Under the pieces are notes generated by a model that saw nothing but the letters and a program-made list of their open reading frames with translations, was not told the DNA's origin and did no database searches. Shown here piece by piece: positions 25,282-34,171 of a DNA stretch of 63,527 nt. Made by a program: the position numbers and the translations under genes. How positions within the stretch are numbered: the stretch's first letter is position 1; the number at the start of each line of letters is the position of its first letter. Location: assembly GCA_020073215.1 (NCBI GenBank), contig JAIQFO010000029.1:1-63527 (forward strand). Reading direction: 5' to 3'. The stretch is from Terriglobia bacterium (lineage in GTDB: Bacteria; Acidobacteriota; Terriglobia; Terriglobales; Acidobacteriaceae).

Positions 25282-25791
25282 ATGAAAACCACTCGCCTGC
25301 TCCCGCTCGTTCTGCTCGTGGTCGCGCTCGCCTCAGCCAGTTCGGCCAAGGTTGTAGTTCAACTCAAGGATGCCCAAGGCAAGACCGTGGGCACGGCAAC
25401 TCTATGGGAAGAGAGCCCGGGAATCGGGATGGAACTCAATCTCGAAAATCTGCCTCCCGGCGAACATGCCATCCATTTCCATCAGAATGCAAAATGCGAC
25501 GCCCCCGACTTCAAGTCCGCGGGAGGCCATTTCAATCCCGATGGGAAGAAGCATGGATTGGAAAATCCGGAAGGCCACCACGCCGGCGACAATCCCAACT
25601 TCACCGTGGGCGCGGGCGGCAAGGCGCATTTCCGAGCCGTGAATAAAGACGTCACGCTCGGCAGCGACAGCCACTCGCTCTACAGCAATGGCGGCACCGC
25701 CATCGTGGTGCATGCCAAAGCCGACGACCAGAAGACCGACCCTGCGGGCAACGCGGGCGACCGCATCGCCTGCGGCGTGATTACGAAGTAG
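25282..25791 (+). CDS. sodC: Superoxide dismutase [Cu-Zn]
   Basis: 169 residues from ATG 25282. Signal peptide about 1-22 ([18 protein letters not shown]) directs it to the periplasm, where it dismutates superoxide. Metal site: [10 protein letters not shown] gives the first Cu ligands; [12 protein letters not shown] and GHHAGDNPN the bridging His and zinc ligands; [11 protein letters not shown] the last Cu His. The disulfide pair is the Cys of NAKCD and that of DRIACGVI, and the Arg in GDRIACG guides the substrate. I chose this start over a longer frame because it begins the signal peptide. The message may be leaderless, since a TATAAT lies only six bases upstream. Confidence 0.95.
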   Translation: MKTTRLLPLVLLVVALASASSAKVVVQLKDAQGKTVGTATLWEESPGIGMELNLENLPPGEHAIHFHQNAKCDAPDFKSAGGHFNPDGKKHGLENPEGHHAGDNPNFTVGAGGKAHFRAVNKDVTLGSDSHSLYSNGGTAIVVHAKADDQKTDPAGNAGDRIACGVITK

Positions 25792-25802
25792 AAAAGAAAG
25801 AA

Positions 25803-25887
25803 GGATTGTCATCCTGAGCAAAGCGAAGGACCTGCTTTCTTGTGCACCCGTAAAACAGCAGGTCGCTTCGCTCAGGATGACAAATCC
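25803..25887. repeat. GTCATCCTGAGC(G/A)AAGCGAAGGA inverted pair
   Basis: GGATTGTCATCCTGAGC at the left and GCTCAGGATGACAAATCC at the right are inverted copies, enclosing AAGCGAAGGACCTGCT and its inverse. Located between the convergent ends of sodC and the Vps10-like gene. Related copies: 16194-16211, 35898-35945, 40936-41070. Confidence 0.9.
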
Positions 25888-25905
25888 AAAATATGGTTGG
25901 CTTTT

Positions 25906-28900
25906 TTACTTCCCCGCCGGCACGTACAGCGCGGGAATGTTCTGCTTGTTCACCATTTCATTCAGCGCCGCCAGGTCTTTCGACATCAGCTCGCGATACT
26001 GCGCCAGCAGTGGTTGCGCCTCTTTTTCCAGAGCGTCGAAGACCTCATACTGCTGCTTCGTAGGCGCGGCATCGGCGGACTCCACGCTCGCCAGCAGCGA
26101 GTGCAGCCGCTCATCGATCAGCACCGGGTAGTTCAGGTTCGCCTCCGAACTCTTCGAATTTACCTGCAGCAGCTGCGACTCCAGGTCGAAGCTCTTCTTG
26201 TCGAAGTCCTTACCGGCCGAAACCAGCGAAGCATAACGCGCGTCGTTGTCGTTGCCGAAACGCTTGGCCAGCCCGCGAGTCTGGGTGCGCACTTCGCGAA
26301 TCGCCGCCACCGCTTCGTGAAGCTCTGACACTTCCGCCACGATCTTGCGTCCCAGTTCGCTCTGCTTTTCGAGATCGCCGCCCGACGCTTTCACCCGCGG
26401 ATCCACTTTCAACTCGAGCGGCGCCGTGTACGACTTCCCGTCCGCCGTCAGCCGCACCTGGTAGGCACCCGGCGGCACCATCGGCCCACGATTGCGGAAT
26501 TCCGCGCCCGGTTCCCCCGGCAGCGGAGTCGGCCCCTGCAAACGCAGATCCCAGGCAAAGCGGTTCACGCCCACCTCGGCCGGAATCTTCTCGACCGGAG
26601 TCGGCTGGTCGGGCCACTCCGGCGGCGTCTCCGCTTCCTTCTTCTCTTCGTTGGAGTAACGCCGCACAACGTTCCCCGACGCATCCAGAAACTCGAGCGC
26701 CACGACGCCCTTCGGCGCGCTTGGCAGGTAGTAATAAACAATCGCGCCGCTCGGAGGATTCTCGCCCACCGGTTGCCGCCGCTCGAAGAATTCCGGCCAG
26801 CGCAGGCGATAGGTCAGCCGAGGCTTGTAAAGCACCGCCTCCGTGGCCGCCTGCGTCGTCGCCGCGCGCAGCGGCGTGAGGTCGTCGAGAATCCAGAAGG
26901 AGCGCCCGTGCGTCGCCACCACCAGATCGTCATTCTTCACGATCAGATCGTGGATCGGAGAGTTCGGCAAATTCAGTTGCAGCGACTGCCATTTCGCGCC
27001 GCCGTCGAACGAGACGTAGATCCCCGTCTCCGTCCCCGCGTACAGCAGGTTCTTCCGCACCGGATCTTCGCGCACCGCGTGCGTGTAAGCGCCATCGGGA
27101 ATGCCGTTCGTGATCTTCGTCCACGATTTCCCGAAATCCGTGGTCTTGAATATGTAAGGTTTGAAATCGTCGAGCTTATGCGTATCGACCGCCGCATACG
27201 CCGTGCCCGCCTCGTGCGGAGAAGCTTCAATCAGGCTCACCAGGCTCCACTCCGGAATTCCCTTGGGCGTCACGTTCGTCCAGTTCGTGCCGCCATTGCG
27301 TGAAACCTGAATCAAGCCATCGTCGGTTCCTGCCCACAATAGGTCTTTCTGCACGGGCGACTCTGCGATCGTGAACACCGTGTCGTAATACTCGACCGAA
27401 GTGTTGTCCTTGGTCAGCGGGCCGCCGGAAGAAACCTGCTTGCTCTTATCGTTGCGCGTCAGGTCCGGACTGATCGCCGTCCAGCTCTTGCCGTCGTCGG
27501 TGGTCTTGAAGACGCGCTCGGCGGTGGTGTAAATCACATTGGGATCATGCGGCGAGATCACGATCGGCTGCGTCCATCCCAATCGGTATTTCAGATCGCC
27601 CACGCCGTGGCCCGCGCCATCTTCCGGCCAGACCGTAATGTCCTGCTGCTGGTTGCTGCGGCGATCGAGGCGCGTAACCATGCCACCGCCCGAACCCGCA
27701 TAGATAATGTTCGAGTCGCGCGGATCCGGTGCAATGTAGCCGCTCTCGCCGCCACCCGCATCGAACCAGTGTTGCCGTCCGACATAGCCCTCATCGCTGC
27801 GGCTGGCGATGCCCACGGTCGAGTTGTCCTGCTGTGCGCCGTACACGTTGTAGAGAAAATCGTTGTCCGCCGCCACGTGGTAGAACTGCGCTGTCGGCTG
27901 GTTGTACTCCGTGGACCAACTCTTGCCGCCATCGACCGAGATCGTCGCCCCGCCGTCGTTTCCGTTGATCATGCGATTCGGATTCTTCGGATCGATCCAG
28001 AAACCGTGATGATCGCCGTGCGGCGCCGGCAGAAGGCTCAGCGTCTTGCCGCCGTCCGTCGAGCGAAACGCGCCCGTGTTCAGCATGTAAACCGTGTCCG
28101 CACTCTTCGGATCGGCAAAAATATGCGTGAAGTACCAGGCGCGCTGCGTGAGCCGCTGGTCGTCATTAACCCGCGACCAGGTTTCTCCACCGTCATCGGA
28201 ACGATACAGCCCGCTCTGCTTCGATTCGATGAGCGCGTATACGCGATTCGAGTCGGCGCCCGAAACGCTGACCCCAATGCGCCCCAGAATGCCCTCCGGC
28301 AGGCCTTTCCCTTCCAGTTGCTTCCAGGAATTGCCGCCGTCGGTCGACCGGTACAATCCGCTGCCTGGGCCGCCGCTTTCCATACCCCAAGGCGAGCGCT
28401 GGATCTGGTAAAGCGCGGCGAACATCACATTCGAGTTGTGCGGATCGACCGCCAGATCGATGGCGCCCGACTTGTCATCCTTATAAAGAATTTTGTCCCA
28501 GGTCTTGCCGCCATCGGTGGTGCGATAAAGACCGCGATCCGCATTCGGCCCGTACGCGTGACCGAGCGCGGCGACCAGCACATGATCCGAGTCGCGCGGA
28601 TCGATCCAAATGCGCGCAATGTGCTGCGTATCTTTCAATCCGATGTGCTGCCAGGTCTTGCCGCCATCGGTCGTCTTGTAAACTCCATCGCCATACGAGA
28701 TATTGCCGCGCAGGCAAGACTCGCCCGTGCCCACATAGATCACGTTCGGATTCGACTCCGACACGGCAATCGCCCCGATCGACGAGATCACGCTCTTGTC
28801 GGAAATCGGCTGCCAGCTCACCCCGCCATCGTTGGTGCGCCACACGCCTCCAGCAACGCCGCCGAAGTAGTAGGTAAAGGGATTGCCGGGAATTCCGGTC

Positions 28901-29046
28901 ACCGCCAGCACGCGCCCGCCGCGATACGGCCCGATGTCGCGCCACTTCATTCCCTTGAACTGTGCTTCGTTATACGGCTGCGCCGCCGCCGGGATTCCAA
29001 GCGCTGCGGCCAGAACACACCCCACCACCAAACCGCGGAGATTCAT
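25906..29046 (-). CDS. Secreted Vps10/sortilin-type BNR (Asp-box) propeller protein
   Basis: 1046 residues. Signal peptide about 1-22 ending AAAQ. From about 30 to 720 it is a beta-propeller with at least ten Asp-boxes (S/T-x-D-x-G-x-T-W), for example YKTTDGGKTWQH, YRTTDGGKTWDK, YRSTDGGNSWKQ, YRSDDGGETWSR, FKTTDDGKSWTA and FKTTDFGKSWTK. A beta-sandwich-like region follows (about 740-900, NRFAWDLRLQGPTP) and then a helical C-terminus (about 900-1046). Such proteins are common in Acidobacteriota and are usually annotated as glycosyl hydrolase or sortilin-like without proven activity. ATG at 29046; the 40 bases upstream repeat CTCCTA(A/G)AATGACACT. It stands alone. Confidence 0.9.
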   Translation of the reverse strand: MNLRGLVVGCVLAAALGIPAAAQPYNEAQFKGMKWRDIGPYRGGRVLAVTGIPGNPFTYYFGGVAGGVWRTNDGGVSWQPISDKSVISSIGAIAVSESNPNVIYVGTGESCLRGNISYGDGVYKTTDGGKTWQHIGLKDTQHIARIWIDPRDSDHVLVAALGHAYGPNADRGLYRTTDGGKTWDKILYKDDKSGAIDLAVDPHNSNVMFAALYQIQRSPWGMESGGPGSGLYRSTDGGNSWKQLEGKGLPEGILGRIGVSVSGADSNRVYALIESKQSGLYRSDDGGETWSRVNDDQRLTQRAWYFTHIFADPKSADTVYMLNTGAFRSTDGGKTLSLLPAPHGDHHGFWIDPKNPNRMINGNDGGATISVDGGKSWSTEYNQPTAQFYHVAADNDFLYNVYGAQQDNSTVGIASRSDEGYVGRQHWFDAGGGESGYIAPDPRDSNIIYAGSGGGMVTRLDRRSNQQQDITVWPEDGAGHGVGDLKYRLGWTQPIVISPHDPNVIYTTAERVFKTTDDGKSWTAISPDLTRNDKSKQVSSGGPLTKDNTSVEYYDTVFTIAESPVQKDLLWAGTDDGLIQVSRNGGTNWTNVTPKGIPEWSLVSLIEASPHEAGTAYAAVDTHKLDDFKPYIFKTTDFGKSWTKITNGIPDGAYTHAVREDPVRKNLLYAGTETGIYVSFDGGAKWQSLQLNLPNSPIHDLIVKNDDLVVATHGRSFWILDDLTPLRAATTQAATEAVLYKPRLTYRLRWPEFFERRQPVGENPPSGAIVYYYLPSAPKGVVALEFLDASGNVVRRYSNEEKKEAETPPEWPDQPTPVEKIPAEVGVNRFAWDLRLQGPTPLPGEPGAEFRNRGPMVPPGAYQVRLTADGKSYTAPLELKVDPRVKASGGDLEKQSELGRKIVAEVSELHEAVAAIREVRTQTRGLAKRFGNDNDARYASLVSAGKDFDKKSFDLESQLLQVNSKSSEANLNYPVLIDERLHSLLASVESADAAPTKQQYEVFDALEKEAQPLLAQYRELMSKDLAALNEMVNKQNIPALYVPAGK

Positions 29047-29182
29047 AGACGCTCCTAAAATGACACTCCTAGAATGACACTTCCGAATAGACGAACTGTG
29101 TTGGACGACCGTGATAACACATCGTTAGCAGCTGTGTGTTGTTATCCCGAGGAAAGATCTCAGTTTTCTCAAGCGTGCCTGA

Positions 29183-29629
29183 CTAATAGTCACGGGAAGA
29201 ACGCCGATTCTTCCACCAAATGACCGCCGCCAAGATCGTCGTCGCGGTTATCAACGCCAGCGAACTCAAACATAAAATGCACCACACTCCCAGCACGTGC
29301 CCTTCAATGTAGGTCAGGTACAAAGCAAAAACCAGGCCCGCGCCGGCAGAGCCGAAAAGCATGGTTGGAGTCTCCGGCCGTTCGCGATACACGGTCGCCA
29401 GCCCCGCCAGCGCCGCGTATCCGAGCATCCCAATCAGCGCGACCGGGATTCCGAAGATCGACGAATATGCGCTCCGGTTCACGATGTCGCAATTGAACGT
29501 CTCCCCGATCTCACAATACGCCGTTTTGGAGGTGGCGTAGTGATGCTGCAGCGACACCGACGACACCACGATTCCGCACACTGCCAGAATCGCCAGCAGA
29601 CTCATCAGCCGCTTCGTCAACTCGCTCAC
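29183..29629 (-). CDS. Vitamin K epoxide reductase (VKOR) family protein
   Basis: 148 residues from a GTG at 29629. Four membrane segments (about 8-26, 58-80, 88-107, 115-136). Redox cysteines: loop pair Cys39 and Cys47 (YCEIGETFNCDIV) and active-site Cys117-x-x-Cys120 (VWCILCLSSL). It oxidises a thioredoxin-fold partner and passes electrons to a quinone, driving disulfide formation in the envelope. The GTG overlaps the TGA of the upstream thioredoxin-like gene (GTGA), so the two are co-translated; elsewhere such domains occur fused. A longer frame to 29857 runs through the upstream gene in another frame and is not real. Confidence 0.92.
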   Translation of the reverse strand: MSELTKRLMSLLAILAVCGIVVSSVSLQHHYATSKTAYCEIGETFNCDIVNRSAYSSIFGIPVALIGMLGYAALAGLATVYRERPETPTMLFGSAGAGLVFALYLTYIEGHVLGVWCILCLSSLALITATTILAAVIWWKNRRSSRDY

Positions 29630-30057
29630 GGTAGCGAGCACCCCGTCCGGTCGCTCAGTTCTTCCAGCGTAAAAACCCGCTCCACTCGTTCCCCAGTCGG
29701 CGGAAACTGCCAGGTGGGATAATGGTTCACGTTTTCGTCCTTGCAAACCTGCGCCTGCCCCTTGGTATCGCCCTTGATGCCGCATTCCACGTAAGGAGCG
29801 TACTCGAACGACGCGCCAAACGCTTCTTTCTGTTCCTGGCAATGCGGACACCACCACGCCCCATACATCTTCACCCCACGGTCCTTGAGACAGCGCGCAA
29901 AAGCATCGTGCTTGTGCTGGGAGCGGTTGCCAAGATAGTACGCCAGCCCGAACGCGGCCACGATCACCAAGGCATAGACGGCTAAGCGCCCCCGTTTCTG
30001 ACTTGAGGTCGCCATCCCCAATTTCTCTTTTCGCCGTTCTCTGCGCTCTTGCGACAT
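29626..30057 (-). CDS. Membrane-anchored thioredoxin-fold protein (VKOR partner)
   Basis: 143 residues, ATG at 30057 with AAGGA six bases upstream. Basic N-terminus, one membrane anchor (about 26-43, LAVYALVIVAAFGLAYYLG), then a periplasmic thioredoxin-like domain with Trp-Cys-Pro-His-Cys (AWWCPHCQEQ) at about 68-73 and the cis-Pro region NHYPTWQF. Other cysteines (ECGIKG, QVCKD, TGCSLP) could form a second pair. It probably introduces disulfides into exported proteins and is recycled by the coupled VKOR. An internal ATG at 30015 is less well supported. Confidence 0.9.
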   Translation of the reverse strand: MSQERRERRKEKLGMATSSQKRGRLAVYALVIVAAFGLAYYLGNRSQHKHDAFARCLKDRGVKMYGAWWCPHCQEQKEAFGASFEYAPYVECGIKGDTKGQAQVCKDENVNHYPTWQFPPTGERVERVFTLEELSDRTGCSLP

Positions 30058-30084
30058 GCAGTTCCTTATATCATGACCGCTTGT

Positions 30085-30147
30085 GTAGAGACGGGGCTTG
30101 CCCCGTCTCCGGCCCGCCAGAACAGACGCGGCAAGCCGCGTCTCTAC
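30085..30147. repeat. GTAGAGACGGGGCTTGCC palindromic repeat pair
   Basis: Same layout as 4674-4736: GTAGAGACGGGGCTTGCCCC, a spacer, then GCGGCAAGCCGCGTCTCTAC. Lies between the thioredoxin-like gene and the lipid kinase. Confidence 0.9.
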
Positions 30148-30159
30148 GAAAACGCTTCT

Positions 30160-31134
30160 TCACACGACGACACGCAGCGCGCCCGGCAGCACTTCGATCG
30201 CTTGGCACTCCAGCGTCAGCACCTCACCGTCTACCATCACATCCACCGGCGCATCAAGTTGAAACTCGACCCGCCGGACCGCCTGCCGCTCCGCCAGCGG
30301 ATGCCGGGTATGGGTGCCATCATAGAGCGTCGACAAATTCCGGATGAGCCCCAGCCGTCCAATCGGCCCCCACCGCACATACTCGATCAATCCGTCATCG
30401 GTAACCGCGTCGGGCGCGATCATCATCGTGCCGCCCGTGAACTTGCTGTTGTTAAATGTCAGAAACAAACAGCGCCGCGCGTCAAACTCCTGCTGCCCCT
30501 CGAACCGCACAGGAAATGGCCGTCGATCAAGACGCGCCAACGAAAGAAAAACCGACAGCAGATACCCGAACCGCCCCAGCGCCGAAAACCGCCGATGCCG
30601 CAGCGCCGCCACGTCCGCCGCAAACCCCACACTCAGCAGATTGGTGTAGTAGATGGCTCCGTCCTTGTGCACCAGCCGCAAAACATCGCAAGGCCGCGAA
30701 CGCCGCGCCTCCAGAGCCTGCATCGCATGTTCCAAACCGCTCCGGCCCGAAGCTAAGTCCTCGAAGTCCCGCAGAAAAGAATTGCCCGTGCCCAAAGGAA
30801 GAAATCCCAACGTAGCGATTCGATCATTCTCAGGCGAAACTCCCTGAGACCTAACACCTGAGACCTGAGACCTGTTCTCCTGAGACCCGCTCTCCGGAAA
30901 CAGCCCGTTGACGATCTCATAGGAAGTCCCATCCCCGCCCACCGCCAGAAACTTCCGATACCCGCGCCCGTACGCCTCGCGCGCAATTTGTGTGGCCTCT
31001 CCCGCTGCCTTCGTTTCGGCCGTCTCGATCGCAATCCCCGCTGCCCGCAGTCGATCAAGCGCCGCGCCCACGCGTTCGCCGCAACTCCCGCCCCCCGCCG
31101 CCGGATTGATAATGGCTAGAAAAGTTTCGTTCAC
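30160..31134 (-). CDS. Diacylglycerol kinase-family lipid kinase, with repeat-derived insertion
   Basis: 324 residues from a GTG at 31134. DAGK catalytic domain: INPAAGGG nucleotide loop (9-16), GGDGT at 66-70, PLGTGNSFLRDF at 113-124. The family phosphorylates diacylglycerol, sphingoid bases or related lipids (DgkB, YegS, BmrU-like). Between VNGLFPES and RIATLGFLPLG there are about 22 extra residues (GSQENRSQVSGVRSQGVSPE). They are encoded by 30843-30890, whose core is the same 25-base word array as the intergenic hairpin at 4094-4191 with one mismatch. The start region overlaps the left end of another word hairpin (31135-31225). The gene follows the acyl-metabolism genes in the same direction and could phosphorylate their product. 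Confidence 0.9.
   Translation of the reverse strand: MNETFLAIINPAAGGGSCGERVGAALDRLRAAGIAIETAETKAAGEATQIAREAYGRGYRKFLAVGGDGTSYEIVNGLFPESGSQENRSQVSGVRSQGVSPENDRIATLGFLPLGTGNSFLRDFEDLASGRSGLEHAMQALEARRSRPCDVLRLVHKDGAIYYTNLLSVGFAADVAALRHRRFSALGRFGYLLSVFLSLARLDRRPFPVRFEGQQEFDARRCLFLTFNNSKFTGGTMMIAPDAVTDDGLIEYVRWGPIGRLGLIRNLSTLYDGTHTRHPLAERQAVRRVEFQLDAPVDVMVDGEVLTLECQAIEVLPGALRVVV
30843..30890 (-). repeat. CAGGTCTCAGGTGTTAGG repeat inside lipid kinase gene
   Basis: On the coding strand, CAGGTCTCAGGTGTTAGG plus TCTCAGG; 24 of 25 bases equal the arm at 4094-4118. It is in frame and translated as RSQVSGVRSQ. It has only one arm here, so the inverted partner is absent or lost. Confidence 0.85.
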
Positions 31135-31225
31135 GATTTGGCTCTTGGCTAGTTCGATTTTTCGGGATGGCTAAAGGAGACGGCTTCAAGCCAACAGCTA
31201 AGAGCCAAAAGCCAGCAGCTAAATC
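31135..31225. repeat. Word-hairpin (GATTTGGCTCTTGGCT family)
   Basis: GATTTGGCTCTTGGCTAG at the left pairs with GCCAGCAGCTAAATC and the preceding AAGAGCCAAAAGCC at the right. It overlaps the stop of the ligase gene (31219) at one end and touches the GTG of the lipid kinase at the other. Confidence 0.75.
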
Positions 31226-32934
31226 TCCACGATGGATTCCCGCGCCGCCCCCGCCCCAATCTCTGCCGCCAGCTCTCCGCGTTTGATCTTCAGCGACGCT
31301 GTCCGCGGAAAATCTTTCTCCCACACCAGGTACCCGCCCACGCGCTTGAAGTCGGCCAGCCGCCGGTTCCGCGCCACCATCTCGTCGCGCAATCGATCGT
31401 CAAACTGTTGGTTCTGTTCCAGCCGCACCACCAGTGTCAGGGTCTCGTCCGCAAGCGACTTCTGCGGCCACAAGTAGTTCGCCGCAAACACGCAGAATTC
31501 CTTTACCGGAAGACCATCAAACACAACCTCAATGTCCTCGGGATAAATATTCTTCCCACCCACGGTGACAATCATGTTCTTCTTGCGCCCGACCAGCTGC
31601 AGGTGACCCTGCCCGTCACCATCAAAGCGTCCCAGATCGCCCGTCAGCAGCCAGCCGTCGACGATGGTCTGCGTCGTCTGCTCCGGGTCATCGAGATAGT
31701 GCGACATAACGGCGCGGCTCCGCACCGCCACTTCCCCGATCCCGTCACCATCCGGATTCAGTATGCGCACCTCGCTCCCCGGCAGCGGCTTGCCCACCGT
31801 ATCGGCGCGAAATGGTTTCAGGTCGTTCAGCGTCACCGCCGTGCAAGCCTCGGTCAGCCCATATCCGCAAGTCACCGGAATTCCCAGATCGTAGAAAAAC
31901 TGCAAGGTCGAAGGGTCCGTAAATGCTCCGCCCACAATCAACGCCCGCAACTCTCCGCCAAACGCCTTGTGGACTTGCGGCAGCAGACGCCGGCTAAGCT
32001 CCACGTGCGGACGTCCGCGCGTCAGCATCTTGTTCAACCCGATCATCCGGTCCAGCATCCACCGCTTGCCGGGCTTCAGTTCATCGAACTTGGCGCGCAG
32101 CCCGCGTTCCAGGTTCTTCAGCACCATCGGCACCAGGCTTACATAAGTGATGCGATAGCGCACGAACGCATCGCGCACAAACTCCGGACGCAGCGTCCGC
32201 AAGTGGACCACGCAAGCCCCGCACACGAACGGGCCGATAAATCCCACCATGAAATCAATCGCGTGATTGGTGGGCAGAATGCTCAAATAGCGCACGCCCG
32301 GCCAGAATGGATACCAAGCCGTCAGTGAAGTGCACTGCTCCAGATAGGCGTCGTGCGTGAGCACACATCCCTTCGGACGCCCGCCCGTCCCCGACGAATA
32401 CACGATGCAGGCCGTGTCTTCGCGTTGCCGCGCCACGAACCGCGGCTCCCCTTTTCGCCGGAACTCCTCCCAGCGGTAAGCGCCGCGCAAGTCCGCTCCC
32501 ACCGGCGCTTCCGTCACCAGCACAATCTCAGCCGCAAGTTTCGGGAACTCCAGCGATTGCGTGATCGCCCGCCACAAGTAATACTCGACCACCAGAAAAC
32601 GTGCTTTCGAATGCGCCAGCAATTGCAGATGTTCGGCCGCGGTCAACTTGTAATCCAGCGGAACCAGCACGCCGCCGCAGAAAAAAATCGAGTAAGCGGA
32701 GATCAGCCACTTCGACTGATTCGTCATGATGATCGCCGCCCGGTCCCCTGCCTTGAAATCGGCGTCTTCCAGCGCCCGGCACAAAGGCTGCGCCATTTCC
32801 TTAAAATCCGAGTAAGTAAGCCGCACCTTTTCGCGGTCGCGATCGGCTTCAATCAGGCAGGTCTCATTCGGCCAACGCTCCAGCGCATCTTTAAGCGCTG
32901 CGCCGAGGCTGGCATATTGACGAAGATCAAGCAT
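31219..32934 (-). CDS. AMP-forming acyl-CoA/acyl-ACP ligase (1)
   Basis: 571 residues, ANL superfamily, activates a carboxylic acid as acyl-AMP and loads it on CoA or a carrier protein. Motifs: phosphate loop [13 protein letters not shown] (about 176-188), [11 protein letters not shown] (about 336), [12 protein letters not shown] (about 428), hinge [20 protein letters not shown] and a C-terminal catalytic-lysine region [12 protein letters not shown]. Resembles long-chain fatty-acid ligases. ATG at 32934 without a clear ribosome site; the upstream 150 bases are a long inverted repeat. It lies downstream of an acyl carrier protein gene and upstream of a lipid kinase, so loading of that carrier is plausible but unproven. 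Confidence 0.92.
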   Translation of the reverse strand: MLDLRQYASLGAALKDALERWPNETCLIEADRDREKVRLTYSDFKEMAQPLCRALEDADFKAGDRAAIIMTNQSKWLISAYSIFFCGGVLVPLDYKLTAAEHLQLLAHSKARFLVVEYYLWRAITQSLEFPKLAAEIVLVTEAPVGADLRGAYRWEEFRRKGEPRFVARQREDTACIVYSSGTGGRPKGCVLTHDAYLEQCTSLTAWYPFWPGVRYLSILPTNHAIDFMVGFIGPFVCGACVVHLRTLRPEFVRDAFVRYRITYVSLVPMVLKNLERGLRAKFDELKPGKRWMLDRMIGLNKMLTRGRPHVELSRRLLPQVHKAFGGELRALIVGGAFTDPSTLQFFYDLGIPVTCGYGLTEACTAVTLNDLKPFRADTVGKPLPGSEVRILNPDGDGIGEVAVRSRAVMSHYLDDPEQTTQTIVDGWLLTGDLGRFDGDGQGHLQLVGRKKNMIVTVGGKNIYPEDIEVVFDGLPVKEFCVFAANYLWPQKSLADETLTLVVRLEQNQQFDDRLRDEMVARNRRLADFKRVGGYLVWEKDFPRTASLKIKRGELAAEIGAGAARESIVEI

Positions 32935-32944
32935 TCAGTCTTGG

Positions 32945-33081
32945 TTCACCACAGAGACACAGAGGCACAGAGAAAAAAGAAAGTCTATCAGAACGAAACG
33001 TCAGCGAAGGACGACAAAGCAGCCAACCGGGTAAAAACAGATCAAGAGATTTTCTCTGTGTCTCTGTGGCTCTGTGGTGAA
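32945..33081. repeat. Word-hairpin (CCACAGAGACACAGAG family)
   Basis: Arms TTCACCACAGAG + (A/C)CACAGAG... at 32945-32977 and the inverse at 33048-33081 give a stem of about 33 bases with two mismatches, continuing AGAGAAAA. Lies between the ACP gene and ligase 1 inside the run. Confidence 0.9.
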
Positions 33082-33087
33082 TAAACT

Positions 33088-33336
33088 TCAAAGCCGTGCC
33101 TGGATCCGATTTGCCAGCGTCCGAAAATCCGACACGCCCTGCAGTTCATAATCCGGCAACTCGATTGAGAAGTGATGCTCCAGTCGTGTCAGCAAATCGA
33201 GCGCCTGCAGGCTGTCGATTCCCAGAGTCTTGAAAAAATCGTCATCGGGCGTGAGCTTTTCCCGCGGGACCTTAAAATGTAGGGCCGCGAGATTCAGGAT
33301 TTCGTCGAGTGTGCGATCGATGGTAGGCGCTGACAT
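33088..33336 (-). CDS. Acyl carrier protein
   Basis: 82 residues from ATG 33336, the canonical ACP size. The phosphopantetheine serine is in TLGIDSLQALDLL (Ser at about 44). Helix I-II acidic region DDDFFKTLG and the C-terminal FRTLANRI are typical. I chose this ATG over a 23-codon extension because it gives the normal ACP N-terminus (MSAPTIDRTLDEIL) and has GAAGGA upstream. The GIDS rather than DSL-only context differs slightly from housekeeping AcpP, suggesting a dedicated pathway carrier. It sits between a crotonase and two acyl ligases. Confidence 0.93.
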   Translation of the reverse strand: MSAPTIDRTLDEILNLAALHFKVPREKLTPDDDFFKTLGIDSLQALDLLTRLEHHFSIELPDYELQGVSDFRTLANRIQARL

Positions 33337-33367
33337 AACGTTGACGTCCTTCAAGCCACAAATTACT

Positions 33368-34171
33368 TCACGGCAAGTACGGCTGCACCCCCTCATTCTC
33401 CACAAACTTGCGCAGCCCTTCTTCGACGGCTGGACGGGAATAAAGGTCGCAGAAAATATCGATTTCTTGCTTCAATTCCGCATATGGAATCGGCTTTATA
33501 AACGCCTTCGCTGCCGCTGCCGTCCGCCGATCGAATTTCAGCGCCTGGCTGGCCGTAGCACGCGCTACGCGCAGCGCCTCGCCTTCGGCGGCAATCTGGC
33601 TCACCAGGCCGATCTGCTGCGCCTTCATCACATTAAAGCTGCGCCCGGTGAGCAGTAGGTCGCGTACCACCGCATTGCCCAAATCCCGCTTCAGCCGCGG
33701 AATGCCGCCGAATCCCGGAATCAGCCCCAACCGCAGTTCCGGAAAGCAAAATCGCGCCATGCGATCCGCAATCATAATGTCGCAAACCAGCGCCAACTCG
33801 AACCCGCCGCCAAACGTGACCCCGTGCACCGCCGCGATCGTAGTCAGCGGCGCCGCATCGAGCACGTTCATCACAGAGTGAATACGCTCCAGAAACTCCC
33901 GTACTCCGCGTAGAGCCGCGGCCTTCTCCATCTCCTGCCCGCGCCGGAACAACTCGCATAAATCCGCGCCCGCCGAAAACCCCGCCTTCATCGTCGAGTG
34001 CACAATCAGCGCATGCGCATCGTTCTCCAGCAAGGGCAGAGCCGCCGCAAACTTCTCCAACTCCTCGAGCGTGAGCGACCCAATCTCGTTGCAAGGCTCG
34101 CGATGCAGCGCCAGTTCAATCGCTCCATTCACGATCTGCCACGAAAGTGTCTGTCCTTTGAAGTCCTTCAT
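33368..34171 (-). CDS. Enoyl-CoA hydratase/isomerase (crotonase) family protein
   Basis: 267 residues. Oxyanion-hole motifs are AGFSAGADLCEL (about 63-74) and HGVTFGGGFELALVCD (about 115-130); at the catalytic-acid positions it reads GLIPGFGGIPRL, keeping GxIPGxGG but with no standard Glu144/Glu164 pair evident, so hydratase activity is uncertain and another crotonase-fold reaction is possible. The ATG overlaps the stop of the upstream ligase by 4 nt (ATGA). The neighbours are ligase 2 upstream and the ACP 32 bases downstream, so all three are one transcription unit. Confidence 0.9.
   Translation of the reverse strand: MKDFKGQTLSWQIVNGAIELALHREPCNEIGSLTLEELEKFAAALPLLENDAHALIVHSTMKAGFSAGADLCELFRRGQEMEKAAALRGVREFLERIHSVMNVLDAAPLTTIAAVHGVTFGGGFELALVCDIMIADRMARFCFPELRLGLIPGFGGIPRLKRDLGNAVVRDLLLTGRSFNVMKAQQIGLVSQIAAEGEALRVARATASQALKFDRRTAAAAKAFIKPIPYAELKQEIDIFCDLYSRPAVEEGLRKFVENEGVQPYLP

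Noticed and set aside
27547..29058. 503-codon plus-strand frame
   Set aside because: Antisense to the Vps10/BNR gene; Arg/Ala/Ile-rich with no family sense, explained by high-GC codon bias.
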